Shown piece by piece: positions 55,200-64,000 of a stretch of 64,000 nucleotides of DNA. The notes under the pieces were generated by a model that was not told where the DNA came from, searched no databases, and was given only the letters and a program-made list of their open reading frames with translations. Position 1 is the first letter of the stretch, and every line of letters begins with the position of its first letter. Position numbers and translations under genes: made by a program. The DNA comes from Physcia stellaris (taxonomy: Eukaryota; Ascomycota; Lecanoromycetes; Caliciales; Physciaceae), in the NCBI GenBank assembly GCA_018902385.1, contig JABSSW010000009.1:434001-498000 (forward strand), read 5' to 3'.

Positions 55200-56830
55200 A
55201 ATATGAAATAAACAATCGCATTTATTAATGCAATGAAATTCATTATTGTCAAAATGTGAATTTATCAAAATTAAACGTTTCACACGATTTAATCATTGTC
55301 GAAACATTACAAACAATATATGATAATTTTCAATCGAACGATTATCAATTTCAACGCGCACGTCATATTGAAACGATATATTTGATTTTTTTAAACAATT
55401 ATCAAAAAAAATCATGTAAATCAAATTTTATGTGTCAAAAAAAACGTTCATTGTTGCGCACACGTCAATTTATATTATTTAAAAAATCAAACATGTTTTC
55501 GTTTTTAATTAATTTTTCATTAAATTTTCAATTTTCGATTTTTGTTCAACGATTCGTCGATTGTTTTAAATATCAATTCAATGACGAAATTAAACATCAT
55601 TTCGATTTTTTATATTTTCGAAAATTTATCGATTGATCGTATTTGAAACAATTATTTCAAAACGTCAATTCGAAATCGCAAATCGATTGCAATATTATTT
55701 TGTTTTTTAAATCAAATTTTCGCAATTGTCGTAAATAAAAATATTTATTTATTAACAATTTAATTAATTACTAAAAGAATTTTAATTTTAAATCATATCG
55801 AACAATCGATCGAAATTGTTTTTCGAACGTGCGATATTAAATACACGTATTTAATATCAATCGATTTTACAATCAATCGTTTTGTTTTCTTTGTAAATCG
55901 AAACACACACAATCATTCGTCATCTGTTCTCGACAAAATTCCGATCAGAATTTTACGTAAAATTATGATTTTAATCGAACAAAATCGAAATATCAATCAA
56001 ACAATTGATAAATAATCAATTTGAATTTCAATAATTAATATTAACCATTTTACAACGAATTTTTTGCGAAATTCAGAATTGCAATATTGATTGAAAAGCA
56101 ATGAATTGCAATCGTTGTCAAAAATACATTTTGAATTAACGAATATCAATCGTTTGAATGATTACATCAAACGAAAAAAACGTTTGATTATTTCATGAAA
56201 AAAAATATAACAAATATGCAATAAAAAAAAAATTAAATTTTTATTAAAAAACAATTCACATATCAAAAAAAATTCATTTACGAATATGAAATGAATCATA
56301 AAAATAAAAACACGATTTGAATTCAACAAATGAAAATCAATGTTGATGAAAATATTGTCGTTTGTTTTTTTCAAAAGCAAATTCACGAATGATTCAAAAT
56401 TCAACATTTTGTGCTAAATATGACTGTTAAACGTGATATGTGAATTGATTGCTTTAGAAATTATGAACGACGAAATGTCAATTTATGTACAGTAATTGCG
56501 AGTCAATTGTCTGATCATCATTCATTTAATATGAAACGACGACAGAATTTTTGTCAAATGTTTTGCAAAAATATTCGATTTAATTTCAAATCATTCAATT
56601 TGATTTTGTGTCATAACAATTTGTCAATCAAAAAAAAAATCAATGTTTTTATTGAATTTTATGTTTTATCATTATGCGTAATCATATCATGCATCAATTT
56701 ATTTTTTTTTCGTTTTTCGTTTGTCGTTGCGATCATCAAAATTTTGCGAATAATTGAATTCGTATTATTCAATGAGATTTTGAAAATTTTGTAATTCGAA
56801 AATAAATCGTCATTCGTCATATTTCGACTC
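55200..56830. other. AT-rich stretch without recognised genes
   Basis: Lies between the outer Gypsy element and the minus-strand chromovirus. Plus frames at 55256-55636 and 56507-56794 are the longest but match nothing I know; they may belong to the 3' region of the minus-strand element or to an older insertion. Confidence 0.5.
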
Positions 56831-56839
56831 ATAATCGAT

Positions 56840-59800
56840 TCATCTAATTAGATATTGAGTTACGAAAATTTTGTTGTATTTTTTGATACGTTTGTCGATT
56901 AGTTTTTCGATTTCATAAAACTTGTACTGATTCGTATCGTTTTCGATTTCAATGAAATCAAAATAATAAAAACGCGAACGATTGTAAAAATCAACGTCAA
57001 CAAATGTTGATTCGAATTGTGCAATAAACACAACGAAATGAATTCGTCATGTTGATGACAATTTCAATCGATATGTTAAACGTTCGATGCGTTCAAAAAT
57101 TCGAAATGATTCGCAACGTTGTTGAAATAATTTCGAATTTGATTTGTCAAACAATTTGTAATTTTTGTTGAATTATAAATAGATTTTTTCATTTTGCTTT
57201 AATCGAATAAAAATATGACGTGAATTATAATATATTTTGATTTTAACAATTGCAAAATTCGTGACATCGACAGTTTTTCGTTGATATTTCATGCGTTAAA
57301 TTGACAAATTCTGTACATTTGCTGTGTTAAATTCGATTAAACTTGATATCGCGTTTTTGATTTTGAATTCATATATGATTTCATTGAATGATAAATCTGT
57401 AACGATGTTAAACGTGTTGTTTAATTGAATTTGAATTGCAAAAAAAATTAAAATGTAATCGATGTTCGAAAACTCGATGACGAAATATTTGATAACAATT
57501 TCAACAATTTGATTGATTCGTTTTGACGAATCGTTCGTTTGCGAATGATATGTCATTGAAATTAACAATTTCGTGTTTAATTTGATGAAAAACATCTGTC
57601 AAAAATTCGACATAAATTTTGAATCACGATCGAAAATTATAATTTCAAACATTTTTCAGTCGACGATTAATAGTCTGTTCAATAATGCGTTGATTCATTT
57701 TTTCGTTTCATAAATGTTTTTGTCGAAAATCAATGAAATTCGACGAAAATGTTTGTATGTTGCGAATATAACAATGTTCATTTCGTCGAACATAATTAAA
57801 ATGAAATCAATGACAATGATATGAAACGAACACGAAACGAATGTAATAAACATGAATTTTTCGTACGATCGATGACGTTTGATTTGTGTCAACTAACAAA
57901 TAAAACAATGTTCGATATATTTTTTAATTTTTTGCAAAAATCGAAATATGTATAACGTATTGAAAATTTTGTCATAATATCGATGAATTTTTGAATGCTG
58001 ATTCGTATCGTGAATTAAACGAAATATTTCGCGTTTCACAACAACAAATATACACGATCGACGCGTGTTAATGTCAACATGATATATAATGTCATTCGTA
58101 TTTAACGCGAAATTGATTTTTGTTTTGAATTTTTTTGATATAAATTTCGTATCGTCATTTTTTTGCTCATTGTCGTTTCGTTTTTTTACAATATTTTCGA
58201 ACGACGATGAAATTTGAAAATTTCAAATTTCAAATTTTTGTTTTTTTTCGTGTATTCGAATCGTCAACGATTTTTACATTTTGATCATGTTTTGTTACGT
58301 TTTTTTTATATTCGTTTTCGATATTTTTTTTAATTTTTCGACATTACGATAAATGTGTTTTGAAAAACGTAACAATCAAAATTATTCGAAAAATCGATTA
58401 TTTTTTTATAATATGTGTTCAAATCAAATTTATTTTTTGAATTTTTGTCGATTTGTTCATTTTCAAAAATTAATTTTGATAACGCATTCGAAACAACATG
58501 ATTTTTTTCTGATTTATATTTTATTTTCAATTTAAATTGTGACAAATAAATTGAAACACGAACGAAACGAAAATTGAATTTATCGATGTTGTTCGAATTC
58601 ATCGTGATCTGTTTAACGATGAAAATATTGACGACATGATTCGTGAACACAACAATGATTTTTTTGATTGTTTTTATCATATGTCGAATTTTTTTGACAA
58701 TTCATATTAAATCACACATTTCGAATTCGATGAATCAATATTTGATTTCGATTTCGTTCAACATTTTGTTTAAAAATAAAATGAATTCGATGTCGTTACG
58801 TTTGAATTTGTCTGAATTGTTGTTTGTTTTAAAATGATAAATTATCGCGTCGAATTCGCGTCGTTTAAACGCGTCGATGTCGATGTACAATTTTCGATCG
58901 AAATTGAAATGTATCAAAAATGAAATTTTGTTAAACGTTTTTTGCAATAATCGATATGATTTTAATTTCTCAATTGAAAAATTGTTCATTACAATTTTTT
59001 GCGAATAGACTTTGCGAATCGTTTTTTTGTTGTTTGAAAATTGACGTAAAAATAAAATTTTGCGACGTTGTAACGCGTTCGTTTTTTGAACATAAAATGC
59101 GACGAAATTTCGTAATCATTTTGTAAAATTTAAATAGATTTTCAAATTTTTGAAAATATAAAAAAAATTCAATTTAATTATTGTTTTCAATTTATCGATT
59201 GCGATAATGAAATCAAAAACGTCAATTTTTTGATCAAAAAATGCGATCGTAAAATAGTCGAAAAATGATTTTTTCGACGACAAATTAATTTCATAAATAT
59301 TCAATCGTTCGAATATCGAATGTAAATGAATCATATGTTTTTCAAAAATATTGAAAAAAACAACAATATCATTTACGTAAACACGAACAAACTCGCGAAA
59401 ATCTCGAAAAATAACGTCGATTCGTCGTTGTACGTATGATGAAAATTTTTTGAATTTTATCATTGCGACGTTAAATTGTTTCTGTTTTTTATGTAAAACG
59501 ACGATAAATTTATGTTTGTTTGCAAACTTTATCAATTATTGATGAAAAAAATTCGTTGCGTCGAAAACAGAAATGAATTTGCATTCGACGACAGTTGAAA
59601 TAATATTTGATTGAAAAAACATAAAATAAAAATCGATTAAAATGATTTTGTTTAATTCGCGTATATTCACGACGATTCGATTTTTGCGTTTTGAATCATT
59701 TAATTCAAATATTGTTTTTCATATTGCGAAAACAAAATAATTATGCGAAATGAATTGATTGATGTATTTCATGCGATTTTGAACGTGCAATTTATCGAAA

Positions 59801-59890
59801 ATTTTATCAACAAATTTTCGATTTGCGAAATCGAAAAAATAAATTTTCGTTGTTTCGATTTTCGCGTCGAGTTTGAATTCAATTGACATT
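56840..59890 (-). pseudogene. pol remnants of minus-strand chromovirus
   Basis: RT at about 59,535-59,116 (SSYVQRRIDVIFRDFREFVR, VYVNDIVVFF with Asn for the catalytic Asp). RNase H at 58,989-58,330 (RKLYIDIDAFKRREFDAIIY; DKFNFRFVRVSIYLSQFKLK). Integrase core pieces at 57,892-57,695 and 57,595-57,296 (TYHSQTNDSSKRINQIVEIV). Chromodomain end at 57,031-56,840 (YEIEKLIDKRIKKYNKIFVT). Stops and frame changes separate the pieces. Confidence 0.8.
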
Positions 59891-60268
59891 CATTTTTCAG
59901 ACGAAATTCGCACAATAAATTCGTTATCATTTCACAATTTTGAATAATTTTCGATTACATTTGCAAACTTAATTCGTGCGTTAATATTATCGTAAACAGT
60001 GATATTTGCGAACAAGATTTTCTCAACATTAATGTTTGAATTTGAGACAGAATTGTTAAAATTCTCGCACGAATTAATTGCAAAATTGATCATAAAATTG
60101 AAATTTGAAACGACGAAATTAAACGCGATCGCATCGTGCAAATTTTCATAAATAATCGCGATAATCGCGTCAACGATCAAAATCGAAACATCAAATTTCA
60201 TAATTTGTTTGAATCAATTGCGTGAAACAAATTTATGAACATTAGCAATTAAATGCGCGTATTTCGAA

Positions 60269-62152
60269 TTAATTAAATAACATTTTTTTTTCGTATTTTT
60301 GTACGAATTTCAAACGCGTATTTTTGAAAATGTAAACATTTTCAAAATTGACGTTGTTCGTTTGAATCATTTTTGTATGTGCATTAATAATATGAGAAAA
60401 TACGTTTTCATTTGAATTTAGTCGTTCAATTCGTAAAAACGTGAACATAAAATCGCGTTCAATAAATAAACTATTTTTTTCACGTAATTTGAAAGAAATC
60501 GTAAAAATTGATTTAATTGAAATTTTAATAATTTCGTTGACACGAATCACGCGTTTGATCGACGATTTCGCATTAATGATATTTAATTGAATTTTAATGT
60601 TTTTGCAATTTTCAATGATAATCATTTGTTTGTTTACATTTATATTCATTCGTTCTGAATTCAGTATATCATTGTCAAGAAAAATTTTTGTTTTCAATTT
60701 TTTTATTATGTAAATTTGTCGAATGAACGTGACGATCGCATTTTCGTTATTAATCGAAATTTCGAAAATTCGAAAAATTAATGAAATATGATTCGTCGTG
60801 ATTACAACGACGTTTTCAATGTCGTGAATTTTGAAAAATTTCATAATTTGTCGCGCATGAATTTGATAATCAAATATTTTTTGCATCAGAAATTTACGAT
60901 CGATTAATGACGCATCGCATTCGATATCGACGCACATATTCGTGAAACATTGTTCAATGTTGATTTTCATCGTGACGTAACGTTACGAACGAAATTCAAA
61001 ATTGAATCGCGTATTTGTTTTGACGCTTGATTGTATAATAAATGTTTGATGATTATGAATGTTTTTCGTCAACGATGTGTCAAATTTAATCGAAACAATT
61101 TGACACGAACGCAAATGTCGATGAAATTTGTTATTGAAATAAAATTTCGATTGACAACGTTTGCATGAATAAATTTTCGTTTGTTTTGCAAAAATATTCA
61201 CAAAATATTCGAATGATTCATGATTCACAAAATTTTCGTTAGATTTCTGAGTTTCGAAATGTTTTTCGTCATGATATTCATCATTTATCGCAAATATTTC
61301 CGACGCGTTTTCAATATTCATGTTGTAATCGTTTTGATAATTTTTTTCGTCGTTCGAATAATTGTTTTCTGTTTTTTTATTCGCAAAATACGTTCGTCGA
61401 TATAATGTTTCATTTTGATTTGACGTTTCATTTTGATTAAAATAAATATTTTGTTTAAACGAAAACGAAAATGAATTTGAAAAATCAGCAAAATATTGAC
61501 TAAAACGTAAAAATTGCGAATATTGAAATCGCGAATCGAACGTGTTTCGATTTTTTTGAATTTCGTTTTGTTGCGTTTGTTGAAATCGATATTGTTGATT
61601 TTCGTATGAACGTTTTTGCATATTTTGTGTCGATTGCTGTCGATTTGAATAATTTGATTGATATAAACGTTGTTGAAAAATGTAAACGTTATTTTGTTTT
61701 TCAAATTGATACGATGTCGAATATTGAATTTGACGAAATTGCGAAAAAAATTCATTGAAATTTTCGTAATTTACACGTTCATTGATAACAAGAAAAATAT
61801 TATACGAATCGAATGATGTTGACAAAACTGATAATTGAAAACGATAAATGAATTGAAAACGACGTTTTTTTTTCGAACGAATGATAAAATCGATATCGAT
61901 TTTCGATATTTTATTATATTTTTTTTTATCATCAAATTGTTGAAAAAATTCATTCATTATAATTTTTTTTGTCGATTTGATCAAATTTCGTCGAAATTTC
62001 AATTTCAATTCATTGTAAATTAAATACAATTGCGAATAAATTGACATCATTGTCGATTTAATTTTTTTGATTATAATTTCAACGAAATCGAATGATTCGC
62101 GATGTCGACGAACATTTTTCATCGTGTATTTTTTTTTCGTGATGATCGTCAA
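60269..62152 (-). pseudogene. gag and protease remnants of minus-strand chromovirus
   Basis: 62152-60983 is a long open gag remnant (389 codons). It starts near YTMKNVRRHRESFDFVEIII, passes a Gln/Tyr/Asn-rich stretch and ends with one C2H2-like motif (CKRCQSKFYFNNKFHRHLRS). 60970-60269 is a retropepsin-like region: CVDIECDASLIDRKFL, in which the catalytic Asp-Thr-Gly reads Asp-Ile-Glu, consistent with two C-to-T/G-to-A changes. Long frames survive because the mutation pattern rarely makes TAA or TAG. Confidence 0.7.
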
Positions 62153-62190
62153 CGTTGTCGATGACGATTTTTTTCATCGTTTCAACAACA

Positions 62191-62779
62191 TGTGAGGTGT
62201 CATGCATTGATATGGTACTAATACATAACTACACGAGAATATCGAAGTGAAAAGCAAATACATGAAAATCTGACAGAGCATATGTAAGAAATTTGATCAT
62301 AAACGAAGCTCGAATCTGCCACCCGATGTGATAAGATAAAAGTGTTAATTTTGTCAAATGTTGAATTCGATGCACGCTCGTCACATTATTTCTCGTTTTT
62401 TTTCAGTTTCGTTTCGAAGCGACTAATCATTTCTTTCACTTCTCTTATCGACCGGCGATTCGAGAGATATCGTTGACTAAAACGTGAATAATTGAACGAA
62501 TCATTGCGAAAGCTGAAATGATCGAAACAGATGCAACAAACGTAATCTAAAGTCCGAGATCGAAAGAATGACGAAAACGTAAACGAAAACGTAGACGAAA
62601 ACGTAGATCATGCGAATGAAAACTTTGATGAGAATTTTGATCGCAGCGAGATGTAAAAAATGATTGATTTTTTGTATGGCGAAAAAGCCGATTTCTCTGA
62701 CAAAACAGAAACAAGACGAATCGATTCCGCAAGCGTATGCTGCTGAAAACTCTTCGGATTCGAGCTTTTCGAGACCTGA
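62191..62779. other. Moderately AT-rich stretch next to the C2H2 ORF
   Basis: Composition is less extreme than in the block to the left. Contains a short GTAAACGAAAACGTAGACGA-like tandem near 62,575-62,610. Frames here overlap the C2H2 ORF region and are not independently supported. Confidence 0.5.
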
Positions 62780-63420
62780 CTAATTGATGTTTTCTGATTG
62801 GCTGCAGACATGAAGTAAAAAAATGATTCGTGACTGATAAAAAAAACGTGATTGACTAGATGAACGAGTGTCGAAACGCTGCGAAAAAGCAAAGCATTTT
62901 CGATGCGAATGTAAATCAAATGACCTAGACTTTTCATGAAATCTGCGAATCAGATCATCGATGATGAAATAAGATTTTTGAATGTGAAATTCTTGATGTT
63001 TTCGTACAAATGTTCGAAAAAATGAAGCCGTAAATGTAAGTGAATTGACTGATAGTTTCTTCATCGATTTCGATGTGATATTGAGTGTCGCAATAGAAAG
63101 ATGCGAACACTTTGATGATACTGATTCAGATATCGATGTAAATGTTGCAGCGAAGATCGACGAAGCAAACGAATAAACGACTGCTAATTTCTTCATGATT
63201 TTGTACGTGAATTCTGGTGTGAAAGCTCGAAAATTCGAATCCTTTGATGTGACAGCCGAAATGACAAATTTCTGAGCATGATGCTCGCGTATGTGCTCGT
63301 GAAACTTGTTTTTGAAATTGAAATCTGCATCGCAATGCTTGCAAATAACTTTCGAGCTCGTACAATGAAATTGAGTATGTTTTAACAGACGACTCATTGA
63401 CGAGAAATGAGCGAAACATT
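62780..63420 (-). pseudogene. ORF with two C2H2 zinc fingers, probably transposon-derived
   Basis: On the minus strand the frame open from about 63,420 reads CVECFAHFSSMSRLLKHTQF-H, then CKHCDADFNFKNKFHEHIRE-H, two C-x2-C-x12-H-x3-H fingers about ten residues apart. The rest (to a stop at 62780) is Ser/Phe-rich and ends in a segment with YFIIDDLIRRFHEKSRSFDL. The first ATG is at 63397, inside finger 1, so the true start or an upstream exon lies further left on this strand or has been lost. The second finger resembles the C2H2 motif of the neighbouring gag (C..C....F.N.NKFH.H). That suggests a transposon protein. It is much less mutated than the block at 42.8-62.2 kb. Confidence 0.5.
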
Positions 63421-63720
63421 CAACGCACGAGTGATATTGCGGCGAAGAATTTGAAATAAAAATAAATGTAATAAATGATTGATTCAGTGTTTTCGGTGCG
63501 AATTCAATGAAGATAGAAAATGCACATGCTAAATCTTTGCCGAAGTTCTGTATGATGATGAAACTTGATTGATTATTGAATCATGCGAAAGCAAAATTCC
63601 GAAAACATTTGAGCAATAAATCGAGCACATCTGACTCTCGATATTGATGTTGAATTTGCTGAAGATGTTAATGTAAATGTTTCGCATTAATGTAGATGTT
63701 GAATTCTTGCAACATCAAAT

Positions 63721-64000
63721 CGATTATACGATGAAACGAGCAATTTCGTCATGTTGATAAAATCTTCGCAACAACGTTTAATGCATTGATACTTACGCAT
63801 ATGCGAAAGTTGATGTGTACATTGCATTCAACAAAGCGTGAGTGTAATGAATCTTCTGAAAGATGATCAATTCATACAATTTTTTACGAGTAGCTCCGGC
63901 GACAGTTAGTAAGCAAACAATGAGAATTTTCGAAAATTTCAGACCGATTATATCGTGAAACAAGCAGTTTCATCACATTAGTAGAATCAACGTAACAACG
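63721..64000. repeat. Two 56-bp imperfect direct repeats at the right edge
   Basis: 63721-63776 and 63945-64000 both begin CGATTATA and end ACAACG and share GAAAC.AGCA.TTTC. Identity is roughly 70 percent. The second is cut by the window end, so they may be parts of a longer repeat. Confidence 0.45.

Larger units (their letters stand above)
56830..62190 (-). mobile_element. Second decayed chromovirus (minus strand), LTRs not found
   Basis: Gag, protease, RT, RNase H, integrase and chromodomain remnants follow each other on the minus strand from about 62,150 down to 56,840. The gag begins in the middle of the domain at the 62,190 edge, where composition also changes, so the element's 5' end seems cut off by other sequence. 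No LTR pair could be made out. It is even poorer in GG, CC, AG and CT than the plus-strand element, while CpG is dense. Confidence 0.83.

Noticed and set aside
42810-62190. Mitochondrial DNA insertion as the cause of AT-richness
   Set aside because: Contents are LTR retrotransposons with target duplications and transition-type decay, not mitochondrial genes.

Overview
The window looks like a filamentous ascomycete (Pezizomycotina). Genes carry short introns, mostly 49-135 nt, with GT-AG ends and CTRAC-type branch sites. The gene set is fungal: a Zn2Cys6 regulator, Spp1/COMPASS, Yar1, an Stm1-like protein, Rbg1/DRG1, a ferric reductase, a GT90/CAP10 transferase and an NmrA-like protein. No narrower taxon can be justified from the sequence alone.

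Positions 1-42,810 are a gene-rich block of balanced base composition. In order they hold: the 3' end of a probable transcription factor; STM1-like; a TPR/NoxR-like hypothetical protein; a Ure2-type GST (-); YAR1 (-); SPP1; a ferric reductase (-); a large unknown protein (-) head-to-head with RBG1/DRG1; a CENP-B-type HTH protein; a PXA-domain protein (-) with a 1.2-kb intron; a candidate small secreted protein; cysteine dioxygenase; GT90; an F-box/LRR protein (-) ending in a CaaX box; a Zn2Cys6 factor; and an NmrA-like protein (-). Exon structures were rebuilt from splice sites, phase and protein-family continuity. Two GC-AG introns and a 22-nt microexon came out of that. These are ordinary housekeeping and regulatory genes with no evident metabolic cluster.

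At about 42,810 the composition changes abruptly to an extremely AT-rich block that runs to about 62,190 and continues in milder form to the window end. It is a nest of decayed LTR retrotransposons. A plus-strand Ty3/Gypsy chromovirus spans 44,602-55,199, with 192-nt LTRs and a 5-bp target duplication. A smaller LTR element that appears to lack RT sits inside it in the opposite orientation (47,111-51,045, 172-nt LTRs, perfect GAAAA duplication). A second, minus-strand chromovirus lies at about 62,190-56,830. A less decayed ORF with two C2H2 fingers lies at about 63,420-62,780. A 63-bp tandem repeat lies at about 43,430-43,775.

The most notable signal is the mutation pattern of this block. It is C-to-T hypermutated, but CpG is conspicuously retained, CC/GG and CT/AG are scarce, and TpA is not raised. 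Comparing the two LTR pairs by eye gives 36 differences, all transitions: 31 in CpT/ApG, 5 in CpA/TpG, none in CpG or CpC. Premature stops are mainly TGA at expected Trp positions. This does not look like classical CpA-directed RIP.
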